Part shown: in pieces, positions 26,238 through 35,461 of the stretch | How the letters are laid out: each line of letters starts with the position of its first letter | How positions within the stretch are numbered: position 1 is the first letter of the stretch | Position numbers and translations under genes: made by a program | Assembly (NCBI GenBank): GCA_965220425.1 | Contig: OZ244830.1 | Location: 186,001-250,000 of the forward strand | Source of the DNA: Azophilus sp965220425 | GTDB lineage: Bacteria; Pseudomonadota; Gammaproteobacteria; Pseudomonadales; Azotimanducaceae | Direction of reading: 5' to 3' | Length of the DNA: 64,000 bases | The notes under the pieces: model-generated | Seen by the model: the letters and a program-made list of their open reading frames with translations, nothing else | Told to the model about the DNA's origin: nothing | Databases searched by the model: none

Positions 26238-27241
26238 ACGTGCCTCCGGCGGTCCGCTGGCGCGACGGCGCGTTGAGCCTGCTCGATCAGCGCCGTCTGC
26301 CCGATGCCGTCGAGTACCTGGACATTCCCGACATCGCCTCGGCCGTCGATGCGATCCGGGAACTTGCGGTGCGCGGGGCGCCGGCAATCGGGGTGGCGGC
26401 GGCGTATGCGCTCGCGGCGGCTGCCGGCAGGGCCGGCGGCGAAGCGGAGCTTCGGGAGGTGCTGCGCGACGGCGGCGATGCGCTGATTGCGGCACGGCCG
26501 ACCGCTGTCAACCTGCGCTGGGCCGTCGAGCGCCTGCGCGGCCGGGGCGCCGTGCATCCCGACCCCGGAGCCCTGGCCGCGGAGGCCGAGACCATTTACC
26601 GGGAAGACGCCGCCCAGTGCCGGGCCATCGGCGAACACGGCCGCCATCTCATCGAGCCGAACGCAAACGTGCTCACGCATTGCAACGCGGGCGCGCTCGC
26701 GGTGTCCGAACTCGGCACCGCCACCGCACCCCTCTACCTCAACCACGCGGACGGCGTGCCCTTCCACGTGTACGTCGACGAAACCCGGCCTCTGCTCCAG
26801 GGCGCGCGCCTGACCGCCTGGGAGCTCGACCGGGCGGGAATCGACGTGACGCTTATCTGCGACAACGTACCGGCCAGCCTCATGGCGGCCGGCAAGATCG
26901 ACCTGGTCATTGTGGGTACCGACCGGGTGACCCGGAACGGCGATGTCGTCAACAAGATCGGAACGCTGAACCTGGCCGTACTCGCCGCCCATTTCAGCGT
27001 GCCGTTCTACGTTGCATGCCCCGCGTCCACCTACGATCCCCATACCGAGTGCGGGCGCGACGTGACCATCGAACAGCGGTCCGCCGACGAGGTGCGGGTC
27101 GGCGAAGCCGCAGCGGTCGCAGCCTACAATCCCGCTTTCGACGTGACCCCGGCCGGTCTCGTCACCGGCATCGTCACAGACCGTGGTATCGCGAACGCGC
27201 CGCTCGATACGGCGCTCGCCGCGCTATTCCCGGAAAAGTGA
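26234..27241 (+). CDS. mtnA: Methylthioribose-1-phosphate isomerase
   Basis: The 335-residue protein belongs to the eIF2B-alpha-like isomerases. MtnA converts 5-methylthioribose-1-phosphate to methylthioribulose-1-phosphate in the salvage of methionine from S-adenosylmethionine by-products. Family signatures are RGAPAIGVAAAYALAAAA, the catalytic cysteine in THCNAGALAVSELGTA and the catalytic aspartate in ICDNVPASLM. The start is GTG 26234, which overlaps the TGA of the upstream gene (GTGA), so expression is coupled. Together with the aldolase-like gene and the sulfhydrylase at 6.7 kb this points to active sulfur-amino-acid recycling. Confidence 0.92.
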   Translation: MNVPPAVRWRDGALSLLDQRRLPDAVEYLDIPDIASAVDAIRELAVRGAPAIGVAAAYALAAAAGRAGGEAELREVLRDGGDALIAARPTAVNLRWAVERLRGRGAVHPDPGALAAEAETIYREDAAQCRAIGEHGRHLIEPNANVLTHCNAGALAVSELGTATAPLYLNHADGVPFHVYVDETRPLLQGARLTAWELDRAGIDVTLICDNVPASLMAAGKIDLVIVGTDRVTRNGDVVNKIGTLNLAVLAAHFSVPFYVACPASTYDPHTECGRDVTIEQRSADEVRVGEAAAVAAYNPAFDVTPAGLVTGIVTDRGIANAPLDTALAALFPEK

Positions 27242-27255
27242 AAGACCGCCGGGGA

Positions 27256-27660
27256 TCAGGAGCCGGGTAGCAGCCGGAACCCCTGTCGCGCGAAATCGTC
27301 GTCCAGGGCCAACGCCTCGGTCAGCCCGCGGCGGCGCATCAGTTCGAAACTGGCGCAATCGACCAGCGAAAGCCTTCTGCGGCCGGCAGCGAACAGCGCG
27401 GCTTCCGCGGCAGCGTGCAGTTCCTGGTCAATCCATAGCGGCTGCATCATCGGCACGATAACGTCGGCCAGAGCGCGTAGCGCCTCCAGGCCCAGGCGCC
27501 GCTGGACGAGGGCGAACGATTCCACCAGGACATAATTCGACGTGTACAGGCGGCGCTCGCCGTCGATCAACCGGTCCCAGGCATCGATCACATCGGCGTG
27601 GCGCGGCTGATCCGCATCCAGGAAAGCAAGTAGCGCGGAGGTGTCGGCGAAAACACTCAC
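27256..27660 (-). CDS. vapC: PIN-domain toxin (VapC-like ribonuclease)
   Basis: The 134-residue protein is a PIN domain with the acidic site FADTSALLAFLDA, an internal E in SNYVLVESFALVQRR, and the late aspartates in LSLVDCASFELM and ALDDDFARQGF. VapC toxins cleave tRNA or rRNA and are held by a VapB antitoxin. The gene overlaps the upstream antitoxin gene by 4 bp, as is usual for these pairs. The module lies right beside the IS at 27979. Confidence 0.9.
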   Translation of the reverse strand: MSVFADTSALLAFLDADQPRHADVIDAWDRLIDGERRLYTSNYVLVESFALVQRRLGLEALRALADVIVPMMQPLWIDQELHAAAEAALFAAGRRRLSLVDCASFELMRRRGLTEALALDDDFARQGFRLLPGS

Positions 27661-27905
27661 AAATCGAACGCGTCATCGAGATACCGGTCGTGCGCCTCGG
27701 CAAGATCCGGACATCCCGAGCGAAATCTTCCCCTGATGCCGCGTGCCCGGCGAGCCAGCTCGCTGACATCCCGGACGCCCCGCCTGGCAAGATATTCGGC
27801 TACGCTCTCGCGCACCAACTCGGCGATCGAGCGTTCTTCCATTCTCGCCTGAGCCTTGAGCGCCCGGGCCTGTTCCTCGGTCAACTGAATCTGCGTGCGC
27901 TTCAT
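27657..27905 (-). CDS. vapB: Ribbon-helix-helix antitoxin (VapB-like)
   Basis: An 82-residue protein with an N-terminal ribbon-helix-helix (RTQIQLTEEQARALKAQARM, RSIAELVRESVAEYL) and a C-terminal toxin-binding tail. It overlaps the VapC-like gene by 4 bp and should bind both the toxin and its own promoter, which must lie within 27906-27978. Confidence 0.88.
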   Translation of the reverse strand: MKRTQIQLTEEQARALKAQARMEERSIAELVRESVAEYLARRGVRDVSELARRARGIRGRFRSGCPDLAEAHDRYLDDAFDL

Positions 27906-27978
27906 GCCATCATGTTAGCAAATCAGTCAGCATGATGGCACTCCATATCGTCCGCTGCTGAATTCCCCCAACGACTAG

Positions 27979-30129
27979 CCTGGATTCCCAACCGCCATAC
28001 AGCGAATGACACGTTTTGTCTCAGACGAAACGGAGTCTGAGTGCGCGGTTGTCGAGCCAGGGCACGGGTTCGGTGATCTCCGCATAGCCAGCGGCGATGA
28101 GCAACGGGTTGTGTGCCCTTCGTCCGAGGCTGACGACGATCTCCGCGTCGTTGATGTCGACGGTCGCGCTTGCCTGCACGAGCTTGCGGAAGATGGTGCG
28201 GGGCTTTGCGGTTTCGAGTCGGTTGGCAACGCGTTTGCCGAGGATGCGGTAGAGGGCGCCGGCCATCAGGGTGAGCTGGACGTCGAGATCGATTTTCATG
28301 GGGACGGCGGCCGAGAGCGCGTCCATGTGGAAGAAGTCGATGGCATCGGCGATGGTGTTCTCGATGATCATGCGCCGTGCGTAGCGGTCGATCAGGTCAC
28401 GCGCCGGGGCCGTCATCTGGTTGGTGAGCAGCAGGGTCGGCTTTTCGTGGCCGAGATCGGTGATGGCGATCTGGCGGATCTCGCCAGGGTAGTCCTTGAT
28501 GCGAACCTTCCGGTCGAGGATACGTGGTGTGCGGTAGATGCGTCCGACGTTGGCGAGGGTGACCTTGCGCCACTCGCCACGTGGCGCGGCGAGCAGTTGG
28601 GCGACCATCTGTGACGTTCGCCGTCGCAGGGTGAGAAAGGCAATGCCCATGGCCTCGAGTTTGGCGAGATTGGCATAGGGGGTCAGCCGGCTGTCGAAGA
28701 CCAGTTCGACGGGAAGAACTCCGGTGCGCTCTTGCCAGGCGTCGATGAACCGCAGGATCTCGTCGTTCTGGGATTCCTTGGAGAGCGTGGCGTTGGCCCA
28801 GGCGAACATGCGCGCATCGGCATCGCGCGCGAGGAAGGCGAGGATACCTTTCTGACGGCGGCTGCGCTTGGAGACATAGTGTTTTTGGACCAGCGCGTCG
28901 TCGCCGTGATAGGGGATGGTATGGAAGTCGAGATCGAAGGACCGTCCGCCGCCCGGCGTGGTGTCGAGGTTGTGGACGGCCTGGTGCCAGCGGTCCATCA
29001 ACCCGGGAAGGCGGCGGGGGTCGACGCGGCAGGAATATTCGGTCAGCGATGCGCGTTTCGGCATGGCGTTGAGACCGGCGAACAGTGCGATCCCCTCGTC
29101 GAGGCTCTCGGGCATGATGTGTGAGGGTCGTCCCATGCCCCACAGCTTGAGCGCGAGCAGCGCGCGGAAGGCACATCCGGCGGGGATCATCGCGCTGCCC
29201 GGCATGTCGCCCGCCTCGAGCATGGCGTCGAGATCGAGCCGTGCGAGATCGTGGGCGAACAGGAACAGGCCACCGAAGTCGGTGCGCAGGCGTCGGGGCC
29301 GAAGGTCGAGGGCGCGACAGTCGGCGACCGGCGCCTGTTCGGGTTGCACGGCGCCGGTCCGGTCGGCGAGGCGGCGTCTTGGGAGCCTCGGCAGGCCCGC
29401 GTCCTTGAGAACGCCCTGGATATGAGGCGGGCTGGCCGGCAGGCCTTCCCGCTTGAGGACGTCCGCGATGTCGTAGATCGACAGGTTGCGCGTTTGACGC
29501 AACGCGACGATCCGCTTGCGTCGTGTTTCCGCCGGGCTTGGCGCGTCCCGTTCCTGGTCGTCCGCCGTGCGCCGGGTCTTGGGCATGAAGAAGTCGGGAT
29601 CGTCGTTGTTGATGAACTCGGAGCAGATGTTGCGCAAGGTTCCGGGCGCGTATCCGAAGCGCTTGGCGGCCTCGGCGGTGGAGCATCCGTCGACGAAGCG
29701 TGCTCGCAGGGCCTCGTACCGCCTTTGGGCGGTGGCTTGTGGTTTGAGGAACCTGTCGGCGTGGTTTGTCACTTATCATAGTGAACCGATGAACACATAT
29801 TCAAAATATGTTATCCGAGATTGGCTGTCAACAGGAGCTGGGTGTGCACGGGTTGCGGCGCGCATCGGGCTTGCGGACGAAGCCTGGAATGGGTGGTGAA
29901 ACCGGTGATTCCGGGCTGTTTCAGGGAAAGTTGACCGGGCACCTGTGTCGATCACGGCGACAGGGCCGATGCATCGCGCGAGCCGTAATATAATATACGG
30001 TCGTGGTATATTGTTCATATGTAAACTTATGTAATGACATATTCAAAACATGGGAAGCAACGAAGCCACGCGCAACGCCATGGAATCTTCCCGCGAAGTC
30101 ACATCACATTCTTTCTTTGGGAATCCAGG
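27979..30129. mobile_element. Intact insertion sequence of about 2.15 kb with DDE transposase
   Basis: The terminal inverted repeats are CCTGGATTCCCAA at 27979-27991 and its complement at 30117-30129. Each end is flanked by CTAG (27975-27978 and 30130-30133), which looks like a 4-bp target duplication. Between the ends lies one transposase gene plus 340 bp of AT-richer leader (29780-30116). The leader contains the palindromic acatattcaaaatatgt at about 29792-29810 and a similar motif near 30035. The right end falls exactly at the edge of the MITE at 30131. Confidence 0.85.
28021..29772 (-). CDS. DDE transposase (IS4/IS1380-like, family uncertain)
   Basis: A 583-residue uninterrupted transposase. 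It starts with a DNA-binding region (ARFVDGCSTAEAAKRFGYAP, GTLRNICSEF) and has a putative catalytic triad in SFDLDFHTIPYHGDD, VELVFDSRLTPYANL and RMIIENTIADAIDFFHMDAL. The spacing and the final glutamate motif are of the RNase H-like IS4 superfamily. The 4-bp CTAG duplication and CC termini would fit IS1380 relatives, although those proteins are usually nearer 450 residues. With complete ends and an open frame it is probably still mobile. Confidence 0.85.
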   Translation of the reverse strand: MTNHADRFLKPQATAQRRYEALRARFVDGCSTAEAAKRFGYAPGTLRNICSEFINNDDPDFFMPKTRRTADDQERDAPSPAETRRKRIVALRQTRNLSIYDIADVLKREGLPASPPHIQGVLKDAGLPRLPRRRLADRTGAVQPEQAPVADCRALDLRPRRLRTDFGGLFLFAHDLARLDLDAMLEAGDMPGSAMIPAGCAFRALLALKLWGMGRPSHIMPESLDEGIALFAGLNAMPKRASLTEYSCRVDPRRLPGLMDRWHQAVHNLDTTPGGGRSFDLDFHTIPYHGDDALVQKHYVSKRSRRQKGILAFLARDADARMFAWANATLSKESQNDEILRFIDAWQERTGVLPVELVFDSRLTPYANLAKLEAMGIAFLTLRRRTSQMVAQLLAAPRGEWRKVTLANVGRIYRTPRILDRKVRIKDYPGEIRQIAITDLGHEKPTLLLTNQMTAPARDLIDRYARRMIIENTIADAIDFFHMDALSAAVPMKIDLDVQLTLMAGALYRILGKRVANRLETAKPRTIFRKLVQASATVDINDAEIVVSLGRRAHNPLLIAAGYAEITEPVPWLDNRALRLRFV

Positions 30130-30130
30130 C

Positions 30131-30378
30131 TAGTGGTCGAACCACCTGGAAATGAGTGGTCAGCGCGTCCACAAGCGTCCAGATGCGCGGCGTCGGCTCG
30201 CGGACGTATCCGGCATACGTCAAGAGCCGGCAACGGAGCCGTCAGCCGGGGAGCGCGAGGGGGTACCTCGCAGAAAAAGAGCCCTCAGCCCGGGAGCGCG
30301 AGGGGGTACCCCTCGCACACAGACAGATGGGCGCTTGTGGACGCGCTGACCACTCATTTCCAGGTGGTTCGACCACTA
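30131..30378. repeat. MITE-like element with 47-bp perfect inverted ends
   Basis: The first 47 bp (30131-30177, starting tagtggtcgaaccacctg) are the exact reverse complement of the last 47 bp (30332-30378, ending caggtggttcgaccacta). The 150-bp interior contains two copies of a module with gggagcgcgagggggtacc, also seen in the elements at 46.7 and 21.7 kb. There is no gene inside. The neighbouring IS has inserted precisely at its left end. The remainder, 30379-30495, holds nothing recognisable. Confidence 0.88.
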
Positions 30379-30495
30379 AGCCCCGCGTGCGGCGGGCCCC
30401 ACGCTTGACCGGCCCGTTGTGAACGGCATCTAATGCCCGCGCTATTTTTCAGCATCGACGCGGCCGAAAACCTCGACACGCTTGCCGAGAAAGAC

Positions 30496-30720
30496 ATGAG
30501 CACATACACCGACATCGAGTTCAGCATCGACGACCCGGTCGCCCTCATCAGGCTCAACCGCCCCGCCCGGCTCAACGCGTTCACGGGCCGTACGCTCCGG
30601 GAAATCCGCGGCGCCGTCGATGCAGCGGCGGCCGACCGGCGCGTCGTGGGCATCGTCGTCACGGGCGCGGGGCGAAGGGTTCGATGTCGGGCTGCGCTGA
30701 CGGCCGGGCGCCGGCGGCGG
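30496..30720 (+). pseudogene. Enoyl-CoA hydratase, truncated and frameshifted
   Basis: From ATG 30496 about 60 residues follow the start of crotonase-family enoyl-CoA hydratases (ALIRLNRPARLNAFTGRTLR, then RRVVGIVVTGAGR). The next conserved block, normally GFSAGxD, appears one frame over as GSMSGCAD, so a single-base shift has occurred near 30675. After that the sequence passes into the leader of the GFA gene, leaving more than three quarters of the enzyme missing. Confidence 0.65.
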
Positions 30721-30740
30721 GAACGCGGGACAGGGTGACC

Positions 30741-31142
30741 ATGGCTGTTACCGGCTCCTGCCTGTGCGGCGCGGTCCGGTTCAGCGCATCTACGGAACCG
30801 CGCCGGGTCACGCACTGCCACTGCGTCATGTGCCGGCGCGCGACCGGTGGGGCGGTGGCGACATTCGCCACCTTTGCGAGCGAGGCGGTCGAATGGTCGG
30901 GTCCGCTGGCACGCTTCCACTCCAGCGAGCGCGGCTGGCGGGGTTTCTGTCCCCACTGCGGCAGCAGCCTGTGCTTCGGCTACAAGCCGCGGCCGGAGCG
31001 GATCTACATTACTCTCGGCGTCTTCGACGATCCCGATGCCTACCCCGCCGGGTTCCACGACTATCGGGAAGCCGGCATCGGCTGGCTGCACGTCGATGAG
31101 CACCTGCCCGATGCGAAGGACTTCAAAAGGCGGAGACGATAA
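30741..31142 (+). CDS. GFA-family zinc protein (formaldehyde-activating-enzyme-like)
   Basis: A 133-residue protein of the GFA/CENP-V family. The zinc ligands are in GSCLCGAVRF, THCHCVMCRRATGG and FCPHCGSSLCFGY. The family was named after glutathione-dependent formaldehyde-activating enzyme, but many members have no such activity. The ATG at 30741 follows a GTGACC stretch; the open frame starts earlier but that part belongs to the hydratase relic. Confidence 0.88.
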   Translation: MAVTGSCLCGAVRFSASTEPRRVTHCHCVMCRRATGGAVATFATFASEAVEWSGPLARFHSSERGWRGFCPHCGSSLCFGYKPRPERIYITLGVFDDPDAYPAGFHDYREAGIGWLHVDEHLPDAKDFKRRRR

Positions 31143-31345
31143 CGGCCTGACGGGGGAGCGATCCGCGGGTAACCTAGCGTCCTGAGGCATCCGGAGTCCG
31201 GACCGCGACGATCTCGACGATCGGGCCGGCACCGACGGGAGACGCCGCACGGGGGCGCTATGCAGGCGCCTGTGCGCCGTGAACGGAATCGTCGATGAGG
31301 TGAGCGCCGCCGTGGCGGGGTTCAGGACAAACCGGGGACAATTGC

Positions 31346-32485
<1,140 letters not shown>

Positions 32486-32496
32486 CAGAAGCACAT

Positions 32497-32930
32497 CGAT
32501 CGAACCTGACCGCCGAGCCCGGCGCGGCCCGGATGTCTCAATCGCGACTCAAGAGGTTTCGACCCGGCTGTCACGATCGTGATTCAGTGCGCCGGTGCGA
32601 TACGGGCGTCCGCGCAGTAACATGCCCACATGTCCGTCGTCGCATCCCTCGCCCACTTCGTGGACCATCACCTGAAGGCCTGGCCGGAACTCGAGGCGCC
32701 CTTCGACCCGGCCTGGCGGTCGCCCTGCGAGATCGGCAAGCCGTATACCCGGCAATCGGCAAACGGCGCCGCCGACCCCGGGGAGTTCATTCGCTGGCAC
32801 CCGGTCAAGAGATCCCTGGCGGACGATTTCCCCGGCCTTGAGAATGCGCTGGAGACCGAGATCCACCCGGACATCAAGGCCTACTACGGGGCCTGGTGGT
32901 CAGGGAACCTGGAGGCCGAGGCGCCGGACG
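32497..32930. repeat. 434-bp direct repeat, left copy
   Basis: This segment is repeated at 37740-38173 with a single visible difference (ggaggccgag here, ggaggcagag there). It comprises the upstream region and first 100 codons of syd. It adjoins lldD on the left and an IS91 transposase fragment on the right, with an abrupt junction at 32930/32931. Confidence 0.93.
32630..32930 (+). pseudogene. syd: SecY-interacting protein Syd, 5' fragment
   Basis: The first 100 codons of the complete syd gene at 37873 are present here, then the frame enters antisense IS91 sequence and stops at 32962. The product would lack the C-terminal half of the Syd fold and is presumably non-functional. It is one side of the duplication that flanks the 4.8-kb foreign block. 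Confidence 0.88.
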
Positions 32931-33331
32931 CGTCGGTGAATCCTGTTTTCTTGATGAGGTAGGTGGAGATGGCGCGGTAGTCCACGCCGAGAACCTGGCT
33001 CACTACCTGGGGCCGGGCGGCGAACAGGAAGCGTAGCGGATAGGGAAAGGTAAGCACCCATTGGCGGATGGGCTGGTGCGGAAGAACGTGATCGAGAAGA
33101 TGCGCGGCGGACTCGATCATCCGGCGCGCACCGCACGAGGGGCAAAAGCCCCGGCGTTTGCAGGAGAACGCGACCAGGTGCTCATGCTGGCACCCATCGC
33201 ACTTGACGCGCAGGAACCCGTGCTCAAGCAAGCCGCTCTTGAGGTAGTCGTCGAACTCCCGCTGGACGAAATGCGGCAGGGATGCGCCTTCGGCCTGCAG
33301 CCGGGCAAGAAACTTCGGATAACAGGTCTAT
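32931..33331 (-). pseudogene. IS91-family transposase fragment (zinc-binding N-terminal part)
   Basis: The minus strand encodes HFVQREFDDYLKSGLLEHGF, the zinc-binding VKCDGCQHEHLVAFSCKRRG and FCPSCGARRMIESAAHLLDH, then VLTFPYPLRFLFAARPQVVS up to YLIKKTGFTDAS. It ends exactly at the syd junction. Over about 320 bp (33012-33331) it is nearly identical to 36268-36587. The tyrosine catalytic region is missing. Confidence 0.88.
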
Positions 33332-33378
33332 CTCTGCAAGTTAGATTTCTAAGCGTCTCGTCCCGCGGGCACAGGGTT

Positions 33379-33420
33379 TAGAACGAATAGCGAGCCGTCA
33401 GGCTTACCGTTCGCGGCCTG
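33379..33420 (-). pseudogene. TonB-dependent receptor, last 13 codons
   Basis: The minus strand reads YFHRPRTVSLTARYSF then TAA. An RPRTVxLxxRYSF ending is the standard final strand of TonB-dependent receptors. Only this tail survives, between the IS91 fragment and a MetE-like fragment. Confidence 0.45.
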
Positions 33421-33830
33421 TGGAAGTAGATGTGGCGGCGCTGAACGAGGCGCTTACGAACATTTCAAAGGACCGGGTACGCATGCACATCTGCTGGGGC
33501 AACTGGGACGGCCCCCACTGCGACGATGTCGACCTGGAATCGATTCTGCCCATCATCTACAAGGCCGAGGTGGGCGGCCTGTCGCTGGCCTGCGCCAATC
33601 CGCTGCACGCCCACGAGGTGGACCTGTTCCGGCAGATACCGTTGCCCGACGACATGGTCATGTTCCCGGGGGTGATCGATGTCACCACGAACATGCTGGA
33701 ACACCCGGAGGTGGCGGCCAACCGCCTGTATCATTGGGTGGATGTGATCGGCGACCGGGAACGGGTGATCGCCAACACCGACTGCACCCATTCGCCGTCT
33801 ACCAGCATCCCCATTTCTTGTCCTCGATCA
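33420..33830 (+). pseudogene. Cobalamin-independent methionine synthase-like protein, C-terminal fragment
   Basis: The frame reads VRMHICWGNWDGPHCDDVDL, EVGGLSLACANPLHAHEVDL, and MVMFPGVIDVTTNMLEHPEV up to RVIANTDC. These are the zinc-site and C-terminal barrel motifs of the MetE/epoxyalkane-CoM-transferase superfamily, where the sequence normally continues TDCGFG. After TDC the frame diverges and the N-terminal part is absent, so the gene is broken on both sides. A short match in another frame (AVYQHPHFLSSIM) may be part of something else. Confidence 0.65.
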
Positions 33831-33946
33831 TGTCCGGGCGCGGCCGGAATTGCGGAATGATGTCACGTGCCGAACACCCGCCGCCACCCCGTGTTCGAGG
33901 GACTCGTCGAAGCCTGCTGAGCGGCCATCACCTCTTCAAATCATGG

Positions 33947-34525
33947 TCAAGCCTGTACCGGCTCCTCCACGGAATCAAGCGCGTCGAGTTCCCGCTGATA
34001 CCGTCGTGCCATCCGCGCCTCGTACCAGAGGTAAGCAAGCGCCGCAACCACGATCCCCCCGACAAACAGCATGGCGTGATCGGGACGCTGTGCGAAGAAC
34101 CACACGCATAACAGTAAACCGCCAGGGCCGGCTCCCAGTACATGGACCTTCCACAGGTTCCGATGTACATCCCGCAATCGTTCGAGCTCCCGCATGTAGA
34201 ACTGCTGTGCATCCGCCGCGGCTCCTTCCGGCGTGACCGTCCAGGACAATCTGCGCCGCCACAACATGTAGAAGTAATAAAGCATGCCGCAAAAGGTGAG
34301 GCCCAGGCCTGCCCGGAATATCAGATCGTCAACGTTGACAGTGAGCCAGACCGCTGCAATGGCCGCCACGATGCCCAGGACGACATCGAACGTGCTACGC
34401 GCCCGCTCACGAAACCTGTGATCCCGCACGCGATTACGCAGGTAGTTGACGGAAAGCTGCGGCAGGGTGACAGACTGCGCTTGCCAGGCTGCTTTTGCGG
34501 ACCGACTCTCTCTATGGTCAGACAT
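33947..34525 (-). CDS. Integral membrane protein coupled to the sigma factor gene (putative anti-sigma partner)
   Basis: The 192-residue protein has a basic, soluble N-terminus (about 1-43), two hydrophobic segments (VVLGIVAAIAAVWLTVNV, then AGLGLTFCGMLYYFYMLW), a cytoplasmic helical linker and two more membrane segments (GGLLLCVWFFAQ, VGGIVVAALAYLWYEARM). It overlaps the sigma-factor gene by 8 bp, so the pair is translationally coupled. That position is typical of anti-sigma factors, but there is no recognisable zinc-binding anti-sigma domain, so the role is inferred from context only. Confidence 0.7.
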   Translation of the reverse strand: MSDHRESRSAKAAWQAQSVTLPQLSVNYLRNRVRDHRFRERARSTFDVVLGIVAAIAAVWLTVNVDDLIFRAGLGLTFCGMLYYFYMLWRRRLSWTVTPEGAAADAQQFYMRELERLRDVHRNLWKVHVLGAGPGGLLLCVWFFAQRPDHAMLFVGGIVVAALAYLWYEARMARRYQRELDALDSVEEPVQA

Positions 34526-35081
34526 CTTCCACTCCGGAACTGTCGATTTTCTTCAATAAGTGCTTGATTCGGTGAATCCGTATCCCGATGCTCCCGTGGG
34601 ATAGCCCCGTGATTTCCGCAATCTCCTTCGCACGCATGTCCTCCAGGTAAAGAAGAATGACCTGCCGGTCCAGAGGCTTGAGCTTGAGAATCAACCGTGA
34701 GAGGTATTGCACCGCCGATTCTCGATGCATCTCGTCTTCCAGATCGTGCGCTTGCCTGGGTTCCTCGATCCGGTCGAGACTTTCCAGACGTCCGAACGCG
34801 CGGCGTTTCTCCCTCATCACATGCTTGACGGCGGTGTTGTGAGCTACCCGGTATACCCATGTGCGCAGCGAGCAGCAGTTATCGAACACCGCCAGACTCT
34901 GCCAGATGGCGAAAAGGATCTCCTGGCAAAGATCCTCGCGCGCCGTCTGATTGCGCTCATAACCGAGGCTGAAGCGGGCAAGAGCCGGCCCGAACTCGGC
35001 AACAACACGCTGAAATACCTCGTCTTGATCAACGGCGGCGATGTCCCGGGCTTCGTCAGGTTCGTGAATCGCTTCGATCAT
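34518..35081 (-). CDS. ECF-type RNA polymerase sigma factor
   Basis: The 187-residue protein has region 2 (LCQEILFAIWQSL, then LRTWVYRVAHNTAVKHV) and region 4 with its helix-turn-helix (KPLDRQVILLYLEDMRAKEI, then AEITGLSHGSIGIRIHRIK). Such factors direct transcription in response to envelope or other external signals. GAGGACT lies before the ATG. It sits inside the 4.8-kb block bounded by the syd repeats, together with its membrane partner, so the pair may be acquired. Confidence 0.9.
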   Translation of the reverse strand: MIEAIHEPDEARDIAAVDQDEVFQRVVAEFGPALARFSLGYERNQTAREDLCQEILFAIWQSLAVFDNCCSLRTWVYRVAHNTAVKHVMREKRRAFGRLESLDRIEEPRQAHDLEDEMHRESAVQYLSRLILKLKPLDRQVILLYLEDMRAKEIAEITGLSHGSIGIRIHRIKHLLKKIDSSGVEDV

Positions 35082-35461
35082 CGTGTAGATGTAGTCCTCA
35101 TGGACGGGAACTTTTTACACAGCAGGCGATTTCCGATCCATGATCGGTCCCTGTTGGCCTTCACGGCCTGCGGCAAGCCGGTGAAGTACAAGGGTTAAGG
35201 TCGATGCCGTCTGTCTGCGTCTCCTGAGAAGGTATATCTCAGGGAAATGTTCGCAGGGCATAGGAAAAATAACCATCCGAAACGTACTTGGAGGCAAGTA
35301 CGATTGGATGTCGAGGGGCTCGATTTGCTGCCTGTGCGAACGGGCGCGGTCTGGGATTTCGATCTTTACCAAGAGGTAGAACGTCGCGCGCACCGGTTTT
35401 CCAGGGTTGCGCTCAAAAGAGGCCATCAGGCGGTCATTCTCCAGACTGGAAGAGCCTGTCC
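35082..35461. other. Gene-free stretch upstream of the sigma-factor gene
   Basis: These 380 bp presumably hold the sigma-factor promoter. Open frames on both strands have no family-like features, and I see no repeat or structured RNA here. Confidence 0.45.

Noticed and set aside
25263..26495. Upstream extension of the TauD-like frame to 686 codons
   Set aside because: The extra part lies antisense to the aldolase and mtnA genes and has an arginine-rich composition typical of shadow frames; the TauD fold is complete from ATG 25262.
30496..30738. TGA at the end of the enoyl-CoA hydratase fragment as another selenocysteine site
   Set aside because: The conserved sequence leaves this frame before the TGA because of a one-base shift, and there is no cysteine-based redox motif in the family.
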